Source: Candidatus Bathyarchaeum sp.
Lineage (GTDB): Archaea; Thermoproteota; Bathyarchaeia; Bathyarchaeales; Bathyarchaeaceae
Assembly (NCBI GenBank): GCA_003096235.1
Contig: PIXT01000140.1
Location: 1-26,392 of the forward strand
Direction of reading: 5' to 3'
DNA length: 26,392 nucleotides
Shown: positions 14,518 to 22,211 of the stretch, piece after piece
How positions within the stretch are numbered: the first letter of the stretch is position 1
How the letters are laid out: each line of letters begins with the position of its first letter
Made by a program: the position numbers and the translations under genes
The notes under the pieces: model-generated
Told to the model about the DNA's origin: nothing
What the model saw: only the letters and a program-made list of their open reading frames with translations
Database searches by the model: none

Positions 14518-15948
14518 ATGAAGCAGTATGATTTAATTTCTGTAGGCTCTGGGTCTGCGGTTGCTATTGTTGAGGCGATGATTCAAGAGAACCCCAAAGT
14601 CAAGGTCGCTGTTATAGACAAAGATGAGCCAGGAGGCATCTGTTTAACGAGGGGCTGTATTCCCTCTAAGCTTCTTTTGTACCCTGCAGAGTTGGTTAGG
14701 ACAATTGAAAAGGCAAAAGCGTTTGGAATCGATTCTGAACTAAAAAGCGTAGACTTCAAGGCTGTTATGGAAAGGATGCGAAGCATAATCTCTGGGGACA
14801 TCAACAATATTCGGCAAGGACTTTCTCAATCTAAACACGTAGATTATTACCGTGAATCTGCAGAGTTTATTGCTCCGTACACTTTGAAGGTTGGCAAAGA
14901 GACAATCACAGCAAAAATGATTATTCTGGGCACAGGATCAAAACCTGCTATACCTCCCATAACTGGGGTCGAAAAAACTGGGTACCTCACAAGCGACACA
15001 ATTCTCAAGATAAGTGAACTGCCCAACAGTATTGTAATTGTGGGCGGCGGATACATAGCCGCAGAATACAGTCACTTTCTTTCATCCATGGGCGCAAAGG
15101 TTACAGTTATCGGCAGAAATTCCCAATTCATACCTACTGAAGAACCAGAAATTTCAGCCTTAGCCAAAAGAGACCTTGAAAAGCATGTGAAAATTTATAC
15201 TAACTATGAAGTTCAGCAAGCAAAAACGGCTTCCAATGGCAAGAAGCTTCTTGTTTCAGTTAATCGAGAAACCAAAGAAAAGTTGGAAGTAACTGCAGAC
15301 GAGATTTTAATTGCGACCGGAAGAGCATCCCTTTCAGATGTGCTTCATCCAGAAAAAGCTGGAATAAAAACTGACAAAAGGGGATGGATTCTTGTTAACG
15401 AATATTTGGAGGCTTCTCAGCCTAATGTTTGGGCTCTTGGGGACGCCAACGGCAAATATCCATTCAAGCATGTAGCCAATCATGAAGCAACTGTTGTGTA
15501 CTATAATGCTGTGTTGAAACAAAAAGTGAAAGCAGATTATCACGCAGTGCCCCACGCTGTCTTCACCTATCCAGAGATTGCATCAGTTGGCTTGGGAGAA
15601 AAAGAGGCAATAGCAGAGTATGGTGCGGATAAGTTGCTGATTGGTTTTTACAGATACGCGGATACAGCAAAAGGAGAAGCCATGGACGCAAAAGACTACT
15701 TCGTCAAAATAGTTGTGGAGCGTGGCACCATGAAAATTCTTGGAGCCCACATCATAGGACCTTACGCATCTGTTCTCATACACGAAATCATACCATTAAT
15801 GTACACGCAAGAACAAAACGCCAAACCCATACTTGACAGCATGCACATTCACCCTGCTCTAAGCGAAGTTGTTGAAAGAGCTTTTCGTTCCCTCATGCCC
15901 CCCGAGCATTACCACCACTTAATTGAGCACCACTACAAACTTCTTTAA
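14518..15948 (+). CDS. Dihydrolipoamide dehydrogenase-type FAD/NAD(P) disulfide oxidoreductase
   Basis: A class I flavoprotein of 476 residues. FAD is bound by ISVGSGSAV (7-15), and the redox pair is in GGICLTRGCIPSK (Cys42, Cys47). NAD(P) is bound by IVGGGYIAAEY (174-184), the second FAD motif is WALGDANG (305-312), and the catalytic His445-Glu450 pair lies in HIHPALSE. This is the pattern of dihydrolipoamide dehydrogenase; mercuric-reductase-like relatives lacking the C-terminal Cys pair are possible. No lipoyl-protein or 2-oxoacid dehydrogenase gene is in the window. The tail HYHHLIEHHYKLL is unusually His-rich. The ATG at 14518 is preferred over the GTG at 14497 because AGAGG is correctly spaced for it. 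Confidence 0.85.
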   Translation: MKQYDLISVGSGSAVAIVEAMIQENPKVKVAVIDKDEPGGICLTRGCIPSKLLLYPAELVRTIEKAKAFGIDSELKSVDFKAVMERMRSIISGDINNIRQGLSQSKHVDYYRESAEFIAPYTLKVGKETITAKMIILGTGSKPAIPPITGVEKTGYLTSDTILKISELPNSIVIVGGGYIAAEYSHFLSSMGAKVTVIGRNSQFIPTEEPEISALAKRDLEKHVKIYTNYEVQQAKTASNGKKLLVSVNRETKEKLEVTADEILIATGRASLSDVLHPEKAGIKTDKRGWILVNEYLEASQPNVWALGDANGKYPFKHVANHEATVVYYNAVLKQKVKADYHAVPHAVFTYPEIASVGLGEKEAIAEYGADKLLIGFYRYADTAKGEAMDAKDYFVKIVVERGTMKILGAHIIGPYASVLIHEIIPLMYTQEQNAKPILDSMHIHPALSEVVERAFRSLMPPEHYHHLIEHHYKLL

Positions 15949-16058
15949 TCCCAGTATTGCCTCGTTGAAAAGAACAGGTGCAGCCAAACCGCTGCGCATT
16001 TCCTTTGATTTTTGCAATAAACAACTACACATTATGCTTCCGCAAAAATCTGGGATTA
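15946..16058. terminator. Nested inverted repeats between convergent genes
   Basis: TAATCCCAG (15946-15954), which includes the flavoprotein stop codon, is the exact reverse complement of CTGGGATTA (16050-16058), which includes the Tes stop codon. Inside lie GATTTTTGC/GCAAAAATC (16007-16015/16042-16050) and GCAGC-CAAACC-GCTGC (15980-15995). On both strands transcripts could fold here, so a bidirectional terminator or 3'-end protection is likely. Confidence 0.5.
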
Positions 16059-17558
16059 CTTCTTTTTAACTTTGATTTGTGGGCTGCTGAACTGTTTTTC
16101 GATTTGCTTTCGGTAGAACATGTTGTATACACAGAACGGTATGATTCGGTTATCTGGCGTTGTGTAGTGGATAACACAGTGGTGTGCCCGTTCTACATCG
16201 AATGTGTATGGATCCATAAATGCCATGCATCCTATTAGCAGCATTCTTCGTCTGATGTACCCTAAAGAATCGTATGATGGGTCGGTATGTATCTTGATTA
16301 GTGTCTTCACAGCATTGAAAAGACCTGCTTCTCGATGCACTTTTTTCCAATCTAAAGAACCTAATGAAGCAAATAGTAGCCGCGAGTAAATCCCGATTTT
16401 GCCAATTTTTTTGTTTTCAATCAGCTTGTTTAAGGCTTTCAAGTCTGACATGAATGTTTCAAATTTTAGGAAACGATTAATTGGTGTAAATATGTGGTTT
16501 CCTCTTTTGGAAACTAAAATCCAGTTCCATAATCCACAATAGGGCGTGGGTGTGAATGGAGGCCACATTTTGGATAAGAAGCTGTTCATGATTTTAAGCG
16601 GAGGAACCATGACTGAAACTGGAAACATGTCCTCTTCTTTGATCATTCCGTTTGTTTGTTCCTGAATTCGTTGGGCAAGCAACGAGTTGTCGACTCTGTT
16701 TTTTCTGGAAATAAATTCTGGGGTTCTTCCGGTGAACGACATTGGCTGAAAGACTATTCCTCTTATGATGTCCACGTTCTTTGTGGCGAATCGTATAATG
16801 TCTCCTACTTCGTTGTCGTTTATTTTGCCCTGAAGAGTTGGAACCAAAATAATTTCTATGTCATGTTTTCGGCAAAGCTTAACGAGCCGCAACTTATTCG
16901 GAAGCAGTTTTGCTCCTCTAAGTTTTTCGTATGGGGCATCGGTGAGTCCATCAAACTGCAGATACACGATGTTTAGTCCTGCCTTCTTTAGTTTTTTGAC
17001 CAATTCTGGGTCATTAGACATTCTGATGCCGTTTGTTGCCAGAAGAATCATGAATTTTAGGTCATGCGCCATTTTCACGATTTCAACTATGTCGTCGCGG
17101 ACTGTGGGTTCTCCTCCCGCAAACATTACCGCTAGCGGAGGCAGTTCCTGTTTTTTGAGAAACTTTAGCATGTTGTGAATAGTTTCTAAACTTGGTTTGT
17201 ACAGGTCTTCAGGTTTTGATGCGTTTGCGAAGCATATTGGGCATCTTAGGTCGCACTCATTAGTTACGTCGATGACCGCCATGACTGTTGTGGACACATG
17301 ATTTTTGCATTCGTTTACTCCGCATCCCATTGGGCAGTTGTCTTGGAATGGTGTAGCTGAGGGCTTTTTGAATTCTTCTGCCTTGTGGTAAATGTCGGCT
17401 CTTGACCAGTAAGTGTCGTTGACTTTTCCGTGTTCTTTGCACTCCTTTATGATCACAACTTTTCCGTCTTTTTCAACAACTTGTGCCTTTATTTTTTTTA
17501 GGCAAACTGGGCAAACGCTGAAAGTTTCCCTAAGAATTTTTTGTTTCTCTTCCTTCAT
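16056..17558 (-). CDS. tes: Tetraether lipid synthase homologue (Tes), radical SAM
   Basis: The 500-residue protein has the architecture of Tes (Methanocaldococcus MJ0619 / Methanosarcina MA_1486 family): an N-terminal metal knuckle VCPVC (15-19) with KECKEHGK (38-45), then NCPMGCGVNEC (74-84). The radical SAM motif is ECDLRCPICF (Cys102, 106, 109), followed by FAGGEPTVRDD (146-156), and a C-terminal cluster region has Cys341, Cys444, Cys461 and Cys476 in GCMAFMDPYTFD, HHCVIHYTTPD and IIPFCVYN. Tes joins two archaeol-type lipids through their chain ends to give tetraether GDGT. MJ0619 relatives were earlier linked to methanopterin methylation, the alternative. The ATG overlaps the prenyltransferase stop (ATGA). 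Confidence 0.85.
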   Translation of the reverse strand: MKEEKQKILRETFSVCPVCLKKIKAQVVEKDGKVVIIKECKEHGKVNDTYWSRADIYHKAEEFKKPSATPFQDNCPMGCGVNECKNHVSTTVMAVIDVTNECDLRCPICFANASKPEDLYKPSLETIHNMLKFLKKQELPPLAVMFAGGEPTVRDDIVEIVKMAHDLKFMILLATNGIRMSNDPELVKKLKKAGLNIVYLQFDGLTDAPYEKLRGAKLLPNKLRLVKLCRKHDIEIILVPTLQGKINDNEVGDIIRFATKNVDIIRGIVFQPMSFTGRTPEFISRKNRVDNSLLAQRIQEQTNGMIKEEDMFPVSVMVPPLKIMNSFLSKMWPPFTPTPYCGLWNWILVSKRGNHIFTPINRFLKFETFMSDLKALNKLIENKKIGKIGIYSRLLFASLGSLDWKKVHREAGLFNAVKTLIKIHTDPSYDSLGYIRRRMLLIGCMAFMDPYTFDVERAHHCVIHYTTPDNRIIPFCVYNMFYRKQIEKQFSSPQIKVKKK

Positions 17559-18421
17559 GCTAAAGCCCCCGCAATTAATGCGATTGGTATCAGTATCATT
17601 GTTCTGGTTACTAATCTTTCATGTTTCTTTACTTCTTGGGTGTCTTGGTTTTTGAGTAGAGATACCCCAGAAATAACGAGAATTATGTCCCAGAAAATTA
17701 TCGGAATCAGGTATGCGTAACTAACTGCATCCACCAAATAAGGAACAGGTGAACCCGCTACATTGAGCAAAAAGAAAATCGCTCCAACCTTAGTGGCAAA
17801 TTTTGTGCCACGTTTAGCTGCCAACGTTGCGTATCCCGCTTTTTTGTCTCCTTCTAAACTCAGTACATCTCGTAGTACATTTCCACCAATGCTTCCCATG
17901 CTCATAAACGACAAAGAGAACGATGTAATTGTAAATGTTCCATAAAGGGCGGCTTCGCCATAAACAAACGATGTTCCTATAAGAAGACCCATAAGAAAGC
18001 TACCTAAAAAGCCAGCACGCTTTTTTATAACTTTAGAATATGCCACCAGAAGAACTGTGTCCATTAATGCAATTCCAAAGCATAACCAGTTGATCGATAT
18101 GGCTGATACCAGTCCAACTGTGAACAGAATTAAAGCCGCCAAAAGAGCATGCCACGGCATTAGATTTTTTGACGGAATTGGCCTGTTCTTTTTAACTATT
18201 GCATCTGACTCTTGGTCAATGTAGTCGTTGAATGCAAAACCGCCAGAACTGATGCATATAGCTGATAAGACTACTAGTGCTAATGTTAGTGAATCCGAAG
18301 CTTCTAGTGCGCCTCTTCGTAGAGTGATTATAGTTAAAACTGATAGACCGCCAGTCATGAGCCAATATGGCGGTCGAAGAAGCATAACAACGGCTTTTAG
18401 CCTTTTCTTCAACGAAGCCAA
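17555..18421 (-). CDS. UbiA-family prenyltransferase, probable digeranylgeranylglyceryl phosphate synthase
   Basis: A 288-residue, about eight-helix membrane enzyme. The first Asp-rich motif is FNDYIDQESDAI (64-75; NDxxDxxxD) and the second is LRDVLSLEGDKKAGYATLA (183-201), the RDxxDxEGDK form common in archaeal DGGGP synthases. That enzyme adds the second geranylgeranyl chain to GGGP, making the second ether bond of archaeol. Other UbiA members (quinone or heme pathway) share these motifs, but the four-base overlap with Tes favours lipids. It starts at TTG. No better in-frame start is present before the first helix. It begins 12 bases after the epimerase stop. Confidence 0.85.
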   Translation of the reverse strand: MASLKKRLKAVVMLLRPPYWLMTGGLSVLTIITLRRGALEASDSLTLALVVLSAICISSGGFAFNDYIDQESDAIVKKNRPIPSKNLMPWHALLAALILFTVGLVSAISINWLCFGIALMDTVLLVAYSKVIKKRAGFLGSFLMGLLIGTSFVYGEAALYGTFTITSFSLSFMSMGSIGGNVLRDVLSLEGDKKAGYATLAAKRGTKFATKVGAIFFLLNVAGSPVPYLVDAVSYAYLIPIIFWDIILVISGVSLLKNQDTQEVKKHERLVTRTMILIPIALIAGALA

Positions 18422-18433
18422 TTTAAATCGAGC

Positions 18434-19372
18434 CTAATATCTTCCTGAGCTTATTAATTGTTTCAGTCCTTCCCTCAAACTTACTTGAGGTCTCCACTGC
18501 AGTATATTTGTTGCTTTACTGTTGTCTGCTAATGTTATACGCATATCCCCTGCCCACGCTTGACCGCCCTTGAAAGAAATCTCTGTATTTTTCAATCCCA
18601 AAATGTCAACAAGCATTTTTGCTAACTCTGCTACGGATGTTGTTGTCCCTGTGCCAATGTTAAACACGTGCCCTGCAGCTTCAGGAATAGTTGCAGCTTT
18701 GAGTATCGCATTCACCATATCCGACACATAAACGAAGTCTCTGGACTGTTTTCCTGTCCCCAGAACCTCCAATTTGTCGGGTGACTTGCGTAATTTGTTA
18801 AGGAAATCATATATTGCGCCGTGGCAGTCTGGACCATAAACGTTGAATATGCGGAACATGACAACCTCTAAACCATAGTTTTCTTGGTAGAACCGACAAT
18901 AATTCTCTCCAAGCAGTTTTGTCAATCCATAAAATGCGATTGGGTGCGTAGGATACGTTTCAGGTGTCGGTCTCTTCTCGGGATTGCCATAAACCGCACA
19001 TGAAGAAGAAAAGACCACTCGAGCGCCAGCTTTTTTGGCTGCTTCAAGCACATTCACTGTTCCAACAACGTTAATTTCGCAATCTTCTTTGGGGTTTTCC
19101 ATGGAAAATGGAACACTTGTTTGAGCTGCCAGATGAATAATTACTTTACAGTTCTTTGTTGCTTTCTCTAGTGCCACCGAGTCTCTGATGTCTCCCTGCA
19201 CAAAGTTGAGTCCTTTATCCATCAGGTCTTCTATGAATTCTATTTTTCCTGAATATAAGTTGTCGAACGCCGTCACTTTGGCTCCCTGCTGTAACAGAGC
19301 TCTGCAGAGGTTAGAGCCTATGAAGCCAGCGCCGCCCGTAACAACAATCTTCTTTTCCTGAAGTCTTTCCAA
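18434..19372 (-). CDS. NAD-dependent epimerase/dehydratase (UDP-glucose 4-epimerase-like)
   Basis: An extended SDR protein of 312 residues with TGGAGFIGSNL (12-22) for NAD, Asp37 at the end of strand 2, IHLAAQTSVPF (79-89), the catalytic FSSSCAVYG (121-129) and Tyr148-x3-Lys152 in FYGLTKLLGE. The C-terminal SRDFVYVSDMV (210-220) is typical of GalE-like enzymes. It probably interconverts NDP-sugars such as UDP-glucose/galactose; the exact sugar is not readable. It starts at TTG with GGGG seven bases upstream. It sits 12 bases ahead of the prenyltransferase gene, as if sugar supply and lipid assembly share a transcript. Confidence 0.9.
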   Translation of the reverse strand: MERLQEKKIVVTGGAGFIGSNLCRALLQQGAKVTAFDNLYSGKIEFIEDLMDKGLNFVQGDIRDSVALEKATKNCKVIIHLAAQTSVPFSMENPKEDCEINVVGTVNVLEAAKKAGARVVFSSSCAVYGNPEKRPTPETYPTHPIAFYGLTKLLGENYCRFYQENYGLEVVMFRIFNVYGPDCHGAIYDFLNKLRKSPDKLEVLGTGKQSRDFVYVSDMVNAILKAATIPEAAGHVFNIGTGTTTSVAELAKMLVDILGLKNTEISFKGGQAWAGDMRITLADNSKATNILQWRPQVSLREGLKQLISSGRY

Positions 19373-19538
19373 GGCAATTCCCCAATTAATGACTGGAATC
19401 TAAGGATGCACTCATTAGTTAATCTTTTCCAAAAAGCAGTTGATTCCATAACAAAAGAATGTTCACAGACTTCGAATGCAGAATGTTTTATCCTCTTATA
19501 ATTACACTTGTTGATCTATAGCCTTACTTTTTTTATGC

Positions 19539-20057
19539 CTAGAGTGCTTCAACCGAAAGGTTGACCCAGTTCCCTGTGTAGTCCCAATCATCAATTGACT
19601 CATTGAAGAACATTAGTTCAAAGATTACTCTATTGACTCCCAACTGCTCAATGTTTATTGTTACCTGAAACTCCCAGCTTTCTCCATCCGCCAACATTTT
19701 CTCAAAACTTTGTATAGGCTCTACTGCGCTTTGATTTAGTTGCCCGTTCCCATCATCCATCTTCATTTGAACTTGATACTCAATTGCTGTGCCGTTCTGG
19801 TTTTCCACGCCAACCCATAACATGAACGTGCTGTTTTCATCTAGAATCACCGTTTTTGGAAGGTTCTCTGTCTGTTTTTCTGAATCAAGGTAATATATTG
19901 CGGAAAACTTCTCTTCTGGTGCGGGCGTGATTACCAGATTAACTAAGAGCGCACCTATAATCACAAGGGCTACCACCATAGTGATAATTACTGTTTTTTC
20001 TTCACTTGTATATGAAGCAGATTTTGCGCCATTTGTTCTCTTAATTTTCTTTTCCAT
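19539..20057 (-). CDS. Membrane-anchored extracytoplasmic protein, DUF1616-like
   Basis: From the ATG at 20057 the protein has 172 residues: a basic cytoplasmic start (MEKKIKRTNG), one membrane helix (22-44) and an outer domain of beta-strand character. The outer domain has five N-x-S/T sequons (Asn75, 88, 108, 152, 166), a high number for its size and a sign of N-glycosylation. The fold and position resemble DUF1616 proteins of archaea, whose role is not known to me. The ATG is chosen for CAGGA just upstream. A TTG at 20129 would add 24 residues with no ribosome site. The gene follows two glycosyltransferase genes. Confidence 0.75.
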   Translation of the reverse strand: MEKKIKRTNGAKSASYTSEEKTVIITMVVALVIIGALLVNLVITPAPEEKFSAIYYLDSEKQTENLPKTVILDENSTFMLWVGVENQNGTAIEYQVQMKMDDGNGQLNQSAVEPIQSFEKMLADGESWEFQVTINIEQLGVNRVIFELMFFNESIDDWDYTGNWVNLSVEAL

Positions 20058-20157
20058 AAAATTCCTGCTCTGCCCTGTCAATCTAGTACCATCCCCTGAA
20101 AAGGTGAACCCACCTGTGTCATAGTACAAGCCCTCTCTCTACGAAATAACCTTACAT

Positions 20158-20853
20158 TTAGGCTTGTCCTAATAAAAGAATTCTGAGAATCTCCCATCCA
20201 GCTTTGAGCCTATTTAGTTTAGATGGGCTCTCATCGTCTCTTGGTCTGTAGATTGTAGGATACTCTGTGATTCTGAAGCCTCTTTTCGCGGCTTCTGTTA
20301 GAAAAACCGTGGAAAGACCCATACCATCAGAGTACAAATCCAAGTGGTCAATCGTTTTTTTTGTTAATGCCCGAAATCCTGTTTGTGTGTCTGTGACCTT
20401 TTGTCCATATATCACGTTATAAATTGACGTGAACATCCTGTTTCCAAACAAATTCATACCGGGCATAGAACCGGGCAAGAGTGTTCCTCCAAGTCTTGTA
20501 GCTAAACAGACGTCAGCCTCGTCCTTAAGCAGTGGCTGGACTATTTTATCTATGGCACACGCTTCATAGGTGTCGTCAGCATCTATTATCACTACTATGT
20601 CGCCTTTTGCGTGGTCTATCCCTGTTTTTATTGCCCTTCCGTATCCTATCCTTGATTCGCTAACAAATTCAGCGTTTTCCTCTTTGACTATTTCTTCTGT
20701 TCCGTCGTTGGAGTGACCGTCAACAACTATTATTTCTGTATTATAGCTTGAAGAACTCTTGAGGTCTCTTAATACTTTACGTATTGTTTTTCCTTCTTTA
20801 AGTGCGGGTATAACTACTGAAACCATGGGGTCTTTTTCAGTCAAGGGCTGCAA
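20158..20853 (-). CDS. GT2-family glycosyltransferase, dolichyl-phosphate sugar synthase-like
   Basis: A single GT-A domain of 231 residues: VSVVIPALKEGKTIRKVL (11-28), IIVVDGHSNDGT (41-52), YGRAIKTGIDHAKGD (71-85), IIDADDTYE (89-97; Asp91, Asp93) and DTQTGFRALT (around 155-164). There is no membrane anchor. The pattern fits loading of a sugar onto a polyprenyl phosphate. It starts at TTG 20853. An ATG at 20826 would still keep the whole domain and cannot be excluded. A clear TATA box lies 40-50 bases upstream, so this gene begins a transcript with the DUF1616-like gene. Confidence 0.87.
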   Translation of the reverse strand: MQPLTEKDPMVSVVIPALKEGKTIRKVLRDLKSSSSYNTEIIVVDGHSNDGTEEIVKEENAEFVSESRIGYGRAIKTGIDHAKGDIVVIIDADDTYEACAIDKIVQPLLKDEADVCLATRLGGTLLPGSMPGMNLFGNRMFTSIYNVIYGQKVTDTQTGFRALTKKTIDHLDLYSDGMGLSTVFLTEAAKRGFRITEYPTIYRPRDDESPSKLNRLKAGWEILRILLLGQA

Positions 20854-20894
20854 CTCAGATCATTTTTTAGAGTTTACTTGAAGACTTGAGGTTC

Positions 20895-20905
20895 TTTATA
20901 TAAAA
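20895..20905 (-). promoter_or_regulatory. TATA box for the GT2 gene
   Basis: On the minus strand TTTTATATAAA is a near-consensus archaeal TATA box. Initiation would be expected near 20875, about 20 bases before the TTG start. Confidence 0.5.
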
Positions 20906-20916
20906 TAGTTTCTCTA

Positions 20917-22071
20917 CTACATGAACTGCTTATATGCTTCTTTTAGCTGCCGAACGTTTTCTTCCCAACTAAATCTATTTTGAATGCTCTTTTTTGCTTC
21001 CTCACCAATTTTTTTTCCTAGTTTTTCTTCTGCTAGCAGACTTGATATTGCCTTCGCCATTGCTTCAGGATTTCTGGGTGGCACAAGAACCCCGTTTTTC
21101 ATGTTGTTAATTATTTCTGGGGTTCCTCCAACTCTTGTTGCGATGACTGGTAGTCCGCACGACATGGCTTCAAAAAGAACTAGCGGTAGTCCTTCTCCTG
21201 ATGCGGAGGGTAAAACAAAGTAGTCGGCTGCGTTGTAGTATACTGGTAATAGTTCATCTGGGACAAATCCCGTTAATTTGATGTTGTTTTCGATTCTCAG
21301 CTCTTTTATGCTGTCTTCGATTAGTTTTCTGCTTGGACCTTTTCCTGCAACAATAAACAAGATGTCTGGGTTGTTTCGTGCCACTAGCGCGGCTGATTCT
21401 ATTAATGTGCCTAGGCCATTCTTGTAGACTAGCCTTCGTACACTGAAGATTATTTTTCGTTTTTGTGGCAAACCAAGCTTTTTTCTGCTCTCTTGTTTTT
21501 GTGCCGAACGGAAACATTTTGTGTCAACGCCGTTGTACATTACTGACGTTTTTGCTTTGTCTGCGCCTAATCTTAGAACATACTTTTTTGTTTCGTTGCT
21601 GACTGTGAATATGCGGTCGGCGCGTTTCAGAACTGCTTTGCCTATGGTTAAGTCGTTTAGGTTTTCAAGTGCGTTCAGAGCTGATTTGTAGTCGATGAAT
21701 GTGTTGTGTTGGGTTACTATGAACGGTTTTTTGTATTTCTTGGCGAGTTTCCCCGCAAGGTACGATGACATGTAAACGTGACCGTGAGCGTGAACCAAAT
21801 CGCACTTTTTTATTACCTGAGCAAACTGTTTGTATGCTTTCACTGTAAGAATCGGGTAGGGTACACCAAATTTTTCGGCAAGTTTTAGGCTTGAGTATGC
21901 GAAAACTCGGATTCCTTTTGCGGGATGTTTTGTTTGTCCTTTTGTTTTGCTTGTTAAGACATCTATTTCGTAGCCTGCATCGGTTAATCGTTTGCTTTGT
22001 TCATAGGATACTTTTTCTATGCCTCCCATGTGAGGCGGAAAAAAGTGCGTGACGAGGCATATTCTCGGCAT
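20917..22071 (-). CDS. GT4-family glycosyltransferase
   Basis: A GT-B enzyme of 384 residues: VTHFFPPHMGGIEKVSYE (7-24) in the acceptor domain, VMYNGVDTKCF (177-187), FSVRRLVYKNGLGTLIE (209-225) and the catalytic block GEGLPLVLFEAMSCGLPV, with Glu293 and Glu301 as the E-x7-E pair, followed by ATRVGGTPEII (311-321). It transfers a sugar from an NDP-sugar with retention, acceptor unknown. The ATG has no ribosome site; the TATA-like box sits about 25 bases before it, so the message may be leaderless. It is divergent from gatB. Confidence 0.9.
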   Translation of the reverse strand: MPRICLVTHFFPPHMGGIEKVSYEQSKRLTDAGYEIDVLTSKTKGQTKHPAKGIRVFAYSSLKLAEKFGVPYPILTVKAYKQFAQVIKKCDLVHAHGHVYMSSYLAGKLAKKYKKPFIVTQHNTFIDYKSALNALENLNDLTIGKAVLKRADRIFTVSNETKKYVLRLGADKAKTSVMYNGVDTKCFRSAQKQESRKKLGLPQKRKIIFSVRRLVYKNGLGTLIESAALVARNNPDILFIVAGKGPSRKLIEDSIKELRIENNIKLTGFVPDELLPVYYNAADYFVLPSASGEGLPLVLFEAMSCGLPVIATRVGGTPEIINNMKNGVLVPPRNPEAMAKAISSLLAEEKLGKKIGEEAKKSIQNRFSWEENVRQLKEAYKQFM

Positions 22072-22092
22072 AGGTGCACGGTGGATACCTGC

Positions 22093-22102
22093 AAATTTAA
22101 CT
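22093..22102 (-). promoter_or_regulatory. Candidate TATA element placing transcription at the GT4 ATG
   Basis: The minus strand reads AGTTAAATTT about 25 bases upstream of the ATG at 22071, the spacing of a leaderless archaeal transcript. No GGTG or GGAG precedes the ATG. Confidence 0.35.
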
Positions 22103-22126
22103 ATTTCGCACTATCTTGTGTGCTTG

Positions 22127-22151
22127 AGCCGTTCTTTGTGTATTAACGGCT
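22127..22151. repeat. 7-bp inverted repeat in the GT4/gatB divergent region
   Basis: AGCCGTT (22127-22133) and AACGGCT (22145-22151) are exact reverse complements with an 11-base spacer. They lie between the two divergent starts. This may be an operator or chance. Confidence 0.3.
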
Positions 22152-22211
22152 GGATTTGAAACAATCAATGCAAAACATCTAAATTCCACAGACAAAATTA
22201 ACGTAACAGAG

